From Lactiplantibacillus dongliensis (GTDB taxonomy: Bacteria; Bacillota; Bacilli; Lactobacillales; Lactobacillaceae): DNA of 64,000 nucleotides. Below the pieces are notes generated by a model. That model was not told where the DNA came from. It saw nothing but the letters and a program-made list of their open reading frames with translations, and did no database searches. Positions 9,159-21,437 of this stretch are shown here, piece after piece. The stretch lies in assembly GCF_005405105.1 (NCBI RefSeq), contig NZ_BJDK01000004.1:97348-161347 (forward strand). The letters are read 5' to 3'. The position numbers and the translations under genes were made by a program. Position 1 is the first letter of the stretch; every line of letters starts with the position of its first letter.

Positions 9159-9442
9159 TAGCTCAACTCCTTGTTGGTTTCCTAATCATCATACCATAAT
9201 TAGAATGCCGAGAAATATTACATTTTACAATTTCGTTACATTTTAAGCATTTCGTGGTTCGCTAATGGTTAGTTAAGTGAGAACTTAGTGATAGCTAGGC
9301 ATTCAGTTGATTCACTGGATTAATTAGTTGACCGGTCTAATGATTGAAAATCAGCTTGATAATAACTTGTAAGTTTCATTTGTAAAAGTTTTGGCTTAGG
9401 ATTTAGTTCAAGTCATTAAACCTTAGTCTTGCTGAAGTTGAT

Positions 9443-9612
9443 CGTCTCCGCTGACTAGGACGATCGCGGTGGGGCAGACCTGCAGCCACACCCCGGTCTG
9501 CAGGGCGCTTCAAAGCCGAAAACCACGTCTTTAAAGTCGGCCCAGACACTAAGACGGGAAAACCACCCGCCCAACTGTCTCGTCACGGCGTTCATCCTAG
9601 TCGCTGCGACTG
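9443..9612 (-). repeat. Family C structured intergenic repeat, copy C1
   Basis: Minus-strand copy of a roughly 168-base element with a closed multibranch fold. Read on minus, an outer stem joins GACTAGGATGAACGC and GCGATCGTCCTAGTC (one wobble, one mismatch), enclosing three hairpins. It shares with C2 the blocks GTGGTTTTC, GGGCCGACTTTA and AAGCGCCCTG plus the exit sequence GCGGAGACG. Confidence 0.85.
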
Positions 9613-9849
9613 TGAATCGTGTGCTGATTTGAAATCAAGCGCAGTGCTATTTACAGGTAGATTACAACTGCTTACCTGATAGACAACCGCTTAACTAGTG
9701 TCACTCGCTTTGATATCTATTCTTGAATCAACAGTTACTATCCCCATCAGCTTACCAAAGTATTGAAACACCATGAACCATTGCGAAACCAACCTCACAA
9801 CTAAGTTAACCAATGAAAATAATCGCTTATTCTTCTTAGATACCTGTTC

Positions 9850-10003
9850 ATTAACGGCGGGCGGTCCAGAATTGGCTCAGTGGGGTCGTTTATCTTAGTC
9901 GTGGTTTTTGCGACTTAGATAAAGCCCGGCTTTCGAGACCATCCTGTGGCTCGAAAACATGGCCACCACGTTCCAGCCAATTATGGGCCAACCAGAGCGG
10001 CAG
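9850..10003 (+). repeat. Family A structured intergenic repeat, copy A4
   Basis: Full-length copy with left end TTAACGGCGGGCGG, hairpin 1 arms TTTATC and GATAAA, hairpin 2 arms TTTCGAG and CTCGAAA, and right end GGGCCAACCAGAGCGG. It sits between the oppositely oriented C1 and C2 elements. Confidence 0.92.
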
Positions 10004-10043
10004 CGTAATCTACGCCCCCACACAAAATTAGTGTGTAGTCGGG

Positions 10044-10210
10044 GCCAGCCAGGGATGACCGCCGTGTCGAGTCAGTTAGCTGGGGTGGTTTTCCACAGCT
10101 TACTGACTGGGCCGACTTTACAGACGTGGGCTAGCGGCTGTAAAGCGCCCTGAAGACCGCTCCTAAGGCTTCAGGTCTGCCACCGCGGTCATCCCTGGCT
10201 GGCGGAGACG
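10044..10210 (+). repeat. Family C structured intergenic repeat, copy C2
   Basis: Plus-strand copy. The outer stem is 19 perfect base pairs between 10044-10062 and 10185-10203. Inside are three hairpins: AGTCAGT/ACTGACT, TTTACAG/CTGTAAA and CCTGAAG/CTTCAGG. A further small hairpin with CCCC/GGGG and CACAC/GTGTG precedes it at 10013-10044. Confidence 0.88.
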
Positions 10211-10228
10211 GAACTAAGGCTATCAAGC

Positions 10229-10275
10229 ACAAAAAAAGCACCAACAACCATTTGAGTGGTTGCAGGTGCTTTTGC
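10229..10275 (-). terminator. Terminator of the atp operon
   Basis: Minus strand: arms AGCACC-GCAACCA and TGGTTG-GGTGCT, then seven T. It ends transcription after atpC. Confidence 0.92.
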
Positions 10276-10344
10276 TGTTTTGCTTAGTTATTTGAACGTA
10301 GGTTGCGCTTTTGAAACGTGACTGATTCTGTCGAATCATCCACG

Positions 10345-10773
10345 CTAGTGATGCGCCACGTTCAACCGGTTCATCGCCCGCCGCAATGCGACACGTGCCC
10401 GGGCCAACTCAGCATCATCATGCTTTTGTTGGGCCGCTTGAATCCGGCTTTCCGCACGTTTCCGTGCGTTTTCCGCCCGCGCAACATCGATATCATTTTG
10501 ACGTTCAGCACTGTCCGCCACGATAGTCGCGACGTTGTCACTGAATTCTACGAAACCACCGTTAACGGCAATTTCATCGTCTTCTTGATCAGTTTCGATT
10601 TGCTTGATACGGACCTCGTCAATTGCCAATGATGCAATCACGGGGATGTGATTAGGCAAAATCCCGAGTTCACCGTTAATCGTCCGGACGATCAACATCG
10701 GTGTCTTGTTTTCATAGACCTGACCGTCGGGAGTTACGATGCTAACGGTTAATGCAGTTGCGTTTTCCGCCAT
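10345..10773 (-). CDS. atpC: F1Fo ATP synthase subunit epsilon
   Basis: Central-stalk subunit of 142 residues that regulates ATP hydrolysis. N-terminal beta barrel with LTVSIVTPDGQVYE and GELGILPNHIPVIASL; the C-terminal two-helix hairpin (about residues 92-142) is rich in Arg/Ala and present in full. Last gene of the operon, 11 bases after atpD. In lactobacilli the enzyme mainly expels protons at the expense of ATP. Confidence 0.96.
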   Translation of the reverse strand: MAENATALTVSIVTPDGQVYENKTPMLIVRTINGELGILPNHIPVIASLAIDEVRIKQIETDQEDDEIAVNGGFVEFSDNVATIVADSAERQNDIDVARAENARKRAESRIQAAQQKHDDAELARARVALRRAMNRLNVAHH

Positions 10774-10784
10774 GCTAACCCCTC

Positions 10785-12194
<1,410 letters not shown>

Positions 12195-12212
12195 TTAATT
12201 CCTCCCAATTCG

Positions 12213-13157
12213 TTATTCTTGCGCTACCAAGCCACCGGTGATTTCCGTAATTTCAGTGGTAATCGCAGCTTGACGCGCACGGTTATATTTAAGATTCAAC
12301 TTATCAATTAAATCGCCAGCATTATCTGATGCCGCCTTCATCGCCGTTGACGATGACGCGTGCTCAGCAGTTTTGGCATCCAAAATGGCACCATAAACTA
12401 AGCTTTCAGCGTATTGTGGCAATACGGCCGACAAAATCGCGTCTTCTGACGGTTCCATTTCGTACTCAGGACCGACATCGACCCGGCTATCTTTGGCTTT
12501 ACGATTATCCTGTTCACTTTGTTCAAACGTCTCTTCAGAGATCGGCAACATTTTAATTGCTCGGAAGCCTGAAGACAACCGGTTGATAAAGTGATTATAG
12601 AATACGTAAAGTTCATCGAAGACTTCGTTATGATACATCGAAGTCACCGTTTTAACGATTTCACGAACTTCTTTAAAAGTTGGGACGTCAGAAACGCCGC
12701 GGTATTCATATGCCACGTTTAACCCATTCTTTTTATAAAAGTCTGCGCCAGTACCACCGACCGCTAAGACGACTGCGTTATCAGCATTTAGCTCATGTTT
12801 TTGCATAAAGTCGTTCGTCTGTTTCAAGACGTTACTGTTATAGCTTCCCACTAAGCCACGATCAGACGTGATCACTAGTAACCCAGTCCGTTTAACGGGG
12901 CGTTTCGCCAATAATTCACTCACCGAAATGGTGTTGGAATTACTGTTAGGAACGCCGGCACTTGCTGACATCAGATGAGCTTTGGCAAGATGTGAAACGA
13001 TACTTTCAACTTTAGAAGCGTACACCTGATACGTACTCGTATGCTTTTGGATCTGGTTCAACTTAGACGTTGAGACCATTTGCATTGCGGACGTAATCTG
13101 ATGGGTCTTCTTGGTTGAGTCAATCCGGCGCTTGACATCCATTAATGATTCTGCCAT
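12213..13157 (-). CDS. atpG: F1Fo ATP synthase subunit gamma
   Basis: Rotor subunit of 314 residues. It begins with [22 protein letters not shown] and ends with the conserved coiled-coil helix [18 protein letters not shown] Glu/Asp-rich insertion around residues 205-240 makes it somewhat longer than the Escherichia coli protein, as is common in lactobacilli. Thirty bases after atpA. Confidence 0.96.
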   Translation of the reverse strand: MAESLMDVKRRIDSTKKTHQITSAMQMVSTSKLNQIQKHTSTYQVYASKVESIVSHLAKAHLMSASAGVPNSNSNTISVSELLAKRPVKRTGLLVITSDRGLVGSYNSNVLKQTNDFMQKHELNADNAVVLAVGGTGADFYKKNGLNVAYEYRGVSDVPTFKEVREIVKTVTSMYHNEVFDELYVFYNHFINRLSSGFRAIKMLPISEETFEQSEQDNRKAKDSRVDVGPEYEMEPSEDAILSAVLPQYAESLVYGAILDAKTAEHASSSTAMKAASDNAGDLIDKLNLKYNRARQAAITTEITEITGGLVAQE

Positions 13158-13187
13158 GCACTACTCACCATCCTTTTCAGCCATCAT

Positions 13188-14738
<1,551 letters not shown>

Positions 14739-15284
14739 CTAATTGTTGATGAGTGCTCGTTTTAAATTCATTAATTGTAGTGCGACACTACCGTCAAACG
14801 TTTGATTGTTTGACTTCACAATCACACCGCCAATGATTTCAGGGTCGACTCGTTGTGATAATTTCACTTGGTCGGCACCGACACGCTTGGCAAACGCCGC
14901 TGCGATGGCATTGGCTTGCTCATCTGACAACTTAACCGCTGACGTCACTTCAGCATGCACGATCTTATGACTCTCATCATAACGTTCTTCAAACGCGTCG
15001 ATAATTGCTACTAAGTTCGCCATGCGGCCGTAATCATACAACATTTGAATAAAGTTTTTAATGTATTCTGAAGCATGGTCAGTCAAAGTTGACAGGGTCG
15101 CCTGCTTTTGATCAACCGGCAGCAATGATCCTGAAAGGACCTCTGCCAATTGCGGGTTATCAATAAAGACTTGCCGCAATTGTTTTAATTCAGCCAGGAA
15201 GTCGTCGGTCTGATCTTTTTCTGCTGCCAGCTCAAAGAGTGCCTTTGAGTACCGGTTAGCAATGGTAAGATTATCTAGACTCAT
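14739..15284 (-). CDS. atpH: F1Fo ATP synthase subunit delta
   Basis: Peripheral-stalk connector of 181 residues, ending in the typical IIGGVIVKSNNQTFDGSV and LKRALINN. I placed the start at ATG 15284 (MSLDNLTIANRYSKALFEL), six codons inside the longest frame, because family members begin there. The start overlaps the 3' end of atpF by 14 bases, so translation is probably coupled. Confidence 0.95.
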   Translation of the reverse strand: MSLDNLTIANRYSKALFELAAEKDQTDDFLAELKQLRQVFIDNPQLAEVLSGSLLPVDQKQATLSTLTDHASEYIKNFIQMLYDYGRMANLVAIIDAFEERYDESHKIVHAEVTSAVKLSDEQANAIAAAFAKRVGADQVKLSQRVDPEIIGGVIVKSNNQTFDGSVALQLMNLKRALINN

Positions 15285-15789
15285 GCTTTCCCAACCCTTC
15301 AATATACGAATTAATTAATGCTTGTTGGCCTTCAGGGTCTAATTGCTTCTTGATAATCTTTGAAGCAATCTGAACAGAAATGTCAGCAACGTCAGATTGG
15401 ACGTTCTTTAAGGCATCCTGACGCTCCTGTTCAATATCCTTACGCGCGCTTTGCTTATACTGCGTGGCTTCGTTTTGAGCGTCAGCCACAATAGTTGCGC
15501 GTTGTTTTTCACCGCTCTGCTTAGCTTCAGCGACAATGCCGCTAGCTTCAGTACGGGAATGTGACAACGCATCACGCCGTTGGTCAGCTAAATCGCTGGC
15601 TTCTTTACGTGACTTTTCAGCCGTATCAATATCATTAGCGATCTTGTTGGCCCGTTCACCCATCATTTTCGTGATTGGATTCCATGCGACCCAAGCAATC
15701 AACGCCATCAAAATGATAAAACTAATCGCAATAAATAACATATCGCCGAGATATAGACCGGATGCACCGATAATTAAATGCGAGAGCAT
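15271..15789 (-). CDS. atpF: F1Fo ATP synthase subunit b
   Basis: Membrane-anchored stator stalk, 172 residues. One membrane segment near residues 16-36, then a long charged coiled coil rich in Ala, Glu, Lys and Arg. The motif WNPITKMMGERANKIANDID marks the membrane exit. ATG start behind GGAGGTG. Follows atpE by 52 bases. Confidence 0.96.
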   Translation of the reverse strand: MLSHLIIGASGLYLGDMLFIAISFIILMALIAWVAWNPITKMMGERANKIANDIDTAEKSRKEASDLADQRRDALSHSRTEASGIVAEAKQSGEKQRATIVADAQNEATQYKQSARKDIEQERQDALKNVQSDVADISVQIASKIIKKQLDPEGQQALINSYIEGLGKHESR

Positions 15790-15841
15790 CTAATGACACC
15801 TCCTTCTTCCATTTTTATCAAAATGAATTGTCGATTAATGA

Positions 15842-16809
<968 letters not shown>

Positions 16810-16988
16810 TGAATATCACCTCTTTCCTTAAATTTCGGTGTTACGATAACCTTAACGTGTCCTATACATAACGTCAATTGTATCGAAACATGAAATAGTA
16901 AATTAGAGTTACCCCTAATCAAAATACAATGGTAATAATACCACCACCGCAATAAAAATTCAAAATAATTTCATCTTTTCTTGATTGG

Positions 16989-17041
16989 GTGAAAATCCCA
17001 CGGCCGTAAGCTTTCATTTAGCTTTCAAGTCGCGGGATTTT
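16989..17041 (-). terminator. Long inverted repeat after the uracil permease gene
   Basis: Arms TGAAAATCCC and GGGATTTTCA with an inner AAGCTTTC/GAAAGCT pairing. It lies between the end of the permease gene and the atpB upstream region and probably ends the permease transcript; the internal arms make it longer than a simple terminator. Confidence 0.65.
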
Positions 17042-17087
17042 CATCAAGTCGTCCTCATTTTCACCTTTTACCACTCAGTGTTGGCGC

Positions 17088-18368
17088 TTACTTCTCATTA
17101 ACCGCCGCTTTTGGTAACACTAGGTTCATAATAATTCCTAACACTGTAGCAACCGCTAAACCACTAAATTGGAAGCTGCCTAACTGTAAATACGCGTTCC
17201 CAATCCCGATGACTAATACGGCTGAGGCGATCATTAAATTCCGCTTTTGATTAAAATCAACTTTATTATCAATCAGGATTCGCATCCCACTGGAAGCAAT
17301 CACCCCAAACAAGAGGAAGCTGACTCCACCAATGACGGGTGACGGAATACTCTGAATTAACGCGGATAATTTACCAACGAAACTAAAGACAATCGCGAAG
17401 AACGCCGCGCCACCTAAAACATAAATACTGTGTACCCGGGTAATCGCTAAAACCCCAATGTTTTCACCATAAGACGTCACTGGCGGGCCCCCAACGAAAC
17501 CAGCAATGATTGAGGCGGTCCCGTCACCAGCTAAGGTATGACTCAAGCCCGGATCTTTGAAGAAGTTTCGTTTGGTTAGCTTATTCAAGACCATGATATG
17601 ACCCATATGTTCAGACATCGTGACAAAGGCAATCGGGGCCATACTGAAGATAGCGCCCCAATAAATCCCGGGATGATAGCTAATGAATGGTAACTCGAAG
17701 TCTGGCAAGACAAACCACTTGGCCGCCATAACGGGCGCAAAGTTCACGATTCCGAAGAGGACCGCAATCACATAGCCACAGACAAGCCCCAATAAGATCG
17801 GCACTAAGCTCATAAAGCCACGCAAATACATATTAAAGATAACGGTTAAAATCATCGTCAGCATCGCGACCGCAAAGAATCGTAGATCATAGTTATTACC
17901 ATTCATCGTTGCATCTTTTGCGGCTGTCCCGGCTAAGGACAAACCAATGACCATGACGATTGGCCCAACCACGATTGGGGGTAAAGCCTTATCGATCCAG
18001 TCAGACCCAATCAGTGTGACCAACAAGCTCACGCAGAGATAAACCACCCCAACGGCCACGGTCCCTTGGGCAATCGCCGGGTAGCCGGCCGTCTTCATCA
18101 ATGATTGCATCACCACGATAAATGAAAAGCTCGAGCCCATATAAGCGGGAATCTTGTGCCGGGTAATCAAGATATAAATCAAGGTCCCGACCCCAGAACT
18201 GAATAACGCAATCCCAGGATTTAACCCCACCAGGATTGGCACGAGGACAGTGGAGCCAAACATTGAGAATAAATGCTGAATCGAAAGCCCTAACCAACTA
18301 CCGAACTTCGGTCGATCATGAATGTCTAAGACGACATCATCATTATGAAACGCCGTTTGCTTTGCCAT
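17088..18368 (-). CDS. pyrP: Uracil/xanthine-family permease (uracil:H+ symporter)
   Basis: NCS2 (UraA-like) nucleobase transporter of 426 residues with about 12-14 membrane spans. Family motifs include VPILVGLNPGIALFSSGVGT near the N terminus, the TMS8 region MSEHMGHIMVLNKL and GGPPVTSYGENIG. A PyrR attenuator in the leader supports uracil as the substrate. ATG start behind AGGGGTGC. Monocistronic. Confidence 0.92.
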   Translation of the reverse strand: MAKQTAFHNDDVVLDIHDRPKFGSWLGLSIQHLFSMFGSTVLVPILVGLNPGIALFSSGVGTLIYILITRHKIPAYMGSSFSFIVVMQSLMKTAGYPAIAQGTVAVGVVYLCVSLLVTLIGSDWIDKALPPIVVGPIVMVIGLSLAGTAAKDATMNGNNYDLRFFAVAMLTMILTVIFNMYLRGFMSLVPILLGLVCGYVIAVLFGIVNFAPVMAAKWFVLPDFELPFISYHPGIYWGAIFSMAPIAFVTMSEHMGHIMVLNKLTKRNFFKDPGLSHTLAGDGTASIIAGFVGGPPVTSYGENIGVLAITRVHSIYVLGGAAFFAIVFSFVGKLSALIQSIPSPVIGGVSFLLFGVIASSGMRILIDNKVDFNQKRNLMIASAVLVIGIGNAYLQLGSFQFSGLAVATVLGIIMNLVLPKAAVNEK

Positions 18369-18401
18369 AGTGCACCCCTATCAAAAAAATTTATAAAAGA
18401 A

Positions 18402-18500
18402 AAGACAGACCCCCACTCAAAAGCGGCTGGTCTGTCTGAATTGGATTCACCTATGGCAGGTAAAATTCCGGTCATCCTTTTCAGCCTCTCTGAGCTAAAT
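18402..18500 (-). promoter_or_regulatory. PyrR-type RNA attenuator of pyrP
   Basis: Minus strand: a PyrR-binding stem-loop with CAGAGAGGCTGAAAAGG (about 18495-18476), a linker, and an intrinsic terminator with GACAGACC and GGTCTGTC arms and T run (18438-18398). In known systems UMP-bound PyrR stabilises the binding loop so the terminator forms. Confidence 0.88.
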
Positions 18501-18527
18501 TAAAGGAACTGTTTGGTTGTTGAATTT

Positions 18528-18556
18528 AGAATACTCGTGTTAGTTGAGTTTGTCAA
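18528..18556 (-). promoter_or_regulatory. Promoter of pyrP
   Basis: Minus strand TTGACA (18556-18551), 17-base spacer, TATTCT (18533-18528). The first B repeat begins two bases upstream of this -35 box. Confidence 0.8.
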
Positions 18557-18557
18557 C

Positions 18558-18680
18558 AGAGTGTGAGGTAAAGCGGGTTGGGGTCGAGCATTGCTTAGAT
18601 AAGCCAATTACTCGGTGTTCTTCCGAGTGGTTGACTTATCGTAGCAAGCGGAGTCCCCAGCTTTGCCGAGCACGTTTCGG
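18558..18680 (+). repeat. Family B structured repeat, copy B1
   Basis: First unit of a three-unit tandem array. Invariant blocks AGAGTGTGA, GAGCATTGC, CGTAGCAAGC and GAGCACGTTTC are joined by variable but complementary arms: TGGGG/CCCCA outside, CAA/TTG plus ATAAG/CTTAT inside and ACTCGG/CCGAGT at the tip. Confidence 0.9.
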
Positions 18681-18682
18681 CA

Positions 18683-18803
18683 AGAGTGTGAGGTTCGACG
18701 GGTTGCTCCTGAGCATTGCCTAGTCAGTCAATTATGCCGGTGCTTTTCCGGTATGGTTGACTGGCGTAGCAAGCGCAGGGAGCAGTCGGGCCGAGCACGT
18801 TTC
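18683..18803 (+). repeat. Family B structured repeat, copy B2
   Basis: Second tandem unit. The arms differ from B1 yet pair: outer CGAC/GTCG and TGCTCC/GGAGCA, inner CAGTCAA/TTGACTG, tip TGCCGG/CCGGTA. Confidence 0.9.
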
Positions 18804-18806
18804 AAC

Positions 18807-18926
18807 AGAGTGTGAACGAGGGCGGGAGTTGATGAGCATTGCCTAGCTATCACAATTACTCGGTGCCCTTCCGAGTGGTTGTGATGGCGTAGCAAGCGGA
18901 GTCAACTGCCCGAGTGAACACGTTTC
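18807..18926 (+). repeat. Family B structured repeat, copy B3
   Basis: Third tandem unit. Outer arms GGGC and AGTTGA pair with TCAACT and GCCC; inner ATCACAA/TTGTGAT; tip ACTCGG/CCGAGT. The start-to-start distances in the array are 125 and 124 bases. Confidence 0.9.
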
Positions 18927-19377
18927 AGCTCGCTAAATAAAAGGGCACTATCACCATTACTTTGCTAAGTCGTAGCAATCTTTGATAATCCTCATTTCTA
19001 ATCGAGCCAGCATCACCCCCAACAACAACCCAACTTTAATAACCACAAACCAGTTTTCAGCTTAGTTCGTCTCAATAACCATTATTAATTATCACGACAT
19101 AAGTAATCCACCCAAGAATAATACCAACACTAACTGATCACTCGCCTTACTCCGGTCACCGACATTTTTAACCTTTTTCTACCATAATATGCGGTGCAAC
19201 CGGGTGGCTCTGCATTGGCCGCTAGTTAACCCAAAATGCAAGTGAGCCTCAATAACGCTTTTTAGGTTACGTTTCTATCACCATCTAAAACCGTCACCCT
19301 ATTTAAAATAACTGTTCACAAGATTAGGTTTAAATGCGTAAATCCATTAAATAGCCCTCGACCTTAAGTCGCAAAAA
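18927..19377. other. Gene-free AT-rich stretch between the B array and the upp terminator
   Basis: About 450 bases with no ORF of plausible start and no repeat I can define, apart from a weakly family-A-like stretch near 19195-19235. Confidence 0.5.
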
Positions 19378-19418
19378 AAAACGCCAATTAGCAACTTACT
19401 TGCTAACCAGCGTTTAAA
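19378..19418 (-). terminator. Terminator after upp
   Basis: Minus strand: AACGCTGGTTAGCAA pairs with TTGCTAATTGGCGTT, followed by nine T. Confidence 0.93.
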
Positions 19419-19432
19419 TTTAGCGTTACGTT

Positions 19433-20062
19433 TTACTTCGTCCCGAATAATCGGTCGCCAGCATCGCCCAAACCAGGCACGATGTAGCCATCTTCATTCA
19501 AATGGTCGTCCAATGCGGCCGTGTAAATGTCGATGTCTGGGTGAGCTTCTTGAAGAGCTTTAACCCCTTCAGGTGCAGCTACTAAGCACATGAACTTAAT
19601 GTTGCTTGCGCCCCGCTTCTTCAACATGTCCATTGCCATAATTGCTGAACCACCAGTAGCTAACATTGGATCAACAACAAATAATTGCCGTTGTGAAATG
19701 TCACTTGGTAATTTGACAAAATATTCAACAGGCTTCAGCGTCTTTTCGTCACGGTACATCCCCACATGCCCAACTTTAGCAGCTGGAATCATGTTTAAGA
19801 CACCATCGACCATGCCAAGTCCGGCCCGTAAGATTGGCACAATGGCCACTTTCTTACCGGCTAGCGTCTTTTGCGTGGTCTTAGTAATTGGGGTTTCAAT
19901 TTCAATATCTTTTAATGGCATATCGCGTGATACTTCGTATGCCATCAAAGTTGATATTTCATTGACCATTTCCCGAAAGACTTTTGTGCCACATTCTTTT
20001 TCCCGAATGATGGTTAACTTATGCTGAATGAGCGGATGATTCAAAACCTCAAACTTACCCAT
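19433..20062 (-). CDS. upp: Uracil phosphoribosyltransferase
   Basis: Salvage enzyme, uracil + PRPP to UMP, 209 residues from ATG 20062 ([16 protein letters not shown]). The PRPP loop is [12 protein letters not shown], and the C-terminal uracil-binding segment [18 protein letters not shown] is present. I chose ATG 20062 because AAGGAGC lies 11-12 bases upstream; the GTG at 20074 abuts that site. Works with the uracil permease encoded downstream. Last gene of the tdk-prfA-prmC-tsaC-glyA-upp run. Confidence 0.95.
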   Translation of the reverse strand: MGKFEVLNHPLIQHKLTIIREKECGTKVFREMVNEISTLMAYEVSRDMPLKDIEIETPITKTTQKTLAGKKVAIVPILRAGLGMVDGVLNMIPAAKVGHVGMYRDEKTLKPVEYFVKLPSDISQRQLFVVDPMLATGGSAIMAMDMLKKRGASNIKFMCLVAAPEGVKALQEAHPDIDIYTAALDDHLNEDGYIVPGLGDAGDRLFGTK

Positions 20063-20141
20063 GTTACTTTGCACGCTCCTTAGTGATTTCTTTCTATTGT
20101 AGCTAACTTGGAGCGAAAAAACCAGACCTGTCGCGAATTAG

Positions 20142-21380
20142 TTAGTCAACATCGATCGGATGCTTGGCAGTTAAGGCCATCGCCTTAGCCTTGACATCAT
20201 CGAGATTGCCCGCGTTTTCAGGGTCTTGTAAGGCTTGCAAAATTAATTTGGCAACTTCGGTCGCATCGGCTTCATTAAACCCACGCGTAGTAATTGCCGG
20301 CGTTCCTAATCGAATCCCAGAGGTCTTAAAGGCACCTAACGTTTCATTAGGAATCGCTTCTTTGTTGACGGTGATATAAACCGTATCTAATAAATCTTGG
20401 ACTTGACGCCCATTTAAACCAGATTTAGTCACATCTAACGTCATCAAATGGTTATCGGTCCCACCAGAAATGACCCGTACTAAGTCGGATTCATTAAAGA
20501 CAGCGGCCATAGCCTGTGCGTTCTTGATAATTTGTTGCGCATAAACTTTAAATTCCGGTTGTAAGTCTTCGCCTAACGCGATAGCCTTACCCGCAATGAC
20601 GTGGTCTAAAGGTCCGCCTTGGTTACCAGGGAAAACAGCGGAATTGATCTTCTTGCCATATTCAGCCTTAGCCAAAATCAAACCGCCACGGGGGCCCCGC
20701 AATGTTTTATGCGTGGTTGTCGTAACCACATCCGCATATGGAACAGGACTTGGATGCAATCCAGCGGCAACTAACCCAGCGATGTGAGCCATATCTACCA
20801 TTAACATGGCGCCCACGGCATCGGCAATCTCACGGAATTTAGCAAAGTCAATAATGCGACTGTAGGCTGAAGCCCCAGCAACGATTAACTTCGGCTTGAA
20901 AGCTTGGGCTTGCGCCAAAATCGCGTCATAATCCAATTCTTCAGTTTCGGGATTTAAACCATATCCTTGAAAATCATACAGTTTACCTGAAAAGTTGACA
21001 CTTGAGCCGTGAGTTAAATGGCCCCCGGCATCTAGAGACATTCCTAAAACCCGATCGCCGGGCTGGATCAAAGCCATATACGCAGCGGCATTGGCTTGTG
21101 AACCGGAATGGGGTTGAACGTTGGCATATTCGGCACCAAATAATTCTTTGGCCCGTTCAATAGCTAAGGTTTCAACTTGGTCGATAAATTCATTACCACC
21201 GTAAAACCGATGGCCTGGATAACCTTCAGAATATTTATTGGTGAGGACACTGCCTTGAGCCGCCCGGACGCCTTTTGAGACGATGTTTTCAGACGCAATT
21301 AACTCAATGTTGTGTTGTTGACGAGCCTGTTCCTTACTAATTGCAGCCCAAACTGCTGGATCTTGTTCTTGGTAATTCAT
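20142..21380 (-). CDS. glyA: Serine hydroxymethyltransferase
   Basis: PLP enzyme interconverting serine + THF and glycine + methylene-THF, the main one-carbon source. From ATG 21380 ([11 protein letters not shown]) it is 412 residues; GGAGGAGAATATTC is the ribosome site. The PLP lysine is in [16 protein letters not shown]; the N-terminal [11 protein letters not shown] and [14 protein letters not shown] motifs are intact. Between tsaC and upp, as in many lactobacilli. Confidence 0.96.
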   Translation of the reverse strand: MNYQEQDPAVWAAISKEQARQQHNIELIASENIVSKGVRAAQGSVLTNKYSEGYPGHRFYGGNEFIDQVETLAIERAKELFGAEYANVQPHSGSQANAAAYMALIQPGDRVLGMSLDAGGHLTHGSSVNFSGKLYDFQGYGLNPETEELDYDAILAQAQAFKPKLIVAGASAYSRIIDFAKFREIADAVGAMLMVDMAHIAGLVAAGLHPSPVPYADVVTTTTHKTLRGPRGGLILAKAEYGKKINSAVFPGNQGGPLDHVIAGKAIALGEDLQPEFKVYAQQIIKNAQAMAAVFNESDLVRVISGGTDNHLMTLDVTKSGLNGRQVQDLLDTVYITVNKEAIPNETLGAFKTSGIRLGTPAITTRGFNEADATEVAKLILQALQDPENAGNLDDVKAKAMALTAKHPIDVD

Positions 21381-21437
21381 GAATATTCTCCTCCATTTCG
21401 CAAGTGACAACTTTCGGGTTTTCCCGACTTGGCATTA

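Larger units (their letters stand above)
9159..10344. other. 1.2-kb gene-free region between DUF1146 gene and atpC
   Basis: Holds C1, A4, C2, the atp terminator, and AT-rich sequence that must contain the promoter of the DUF1146-murA unit. No ORF with a plausible start and ribosome binding site was found. Confidence 0.75.

Noticed and set aside
18558..18926. CRISPR array
   Set aside because: The three units are 124-base structured repeats without spacers and no cas genes are near.
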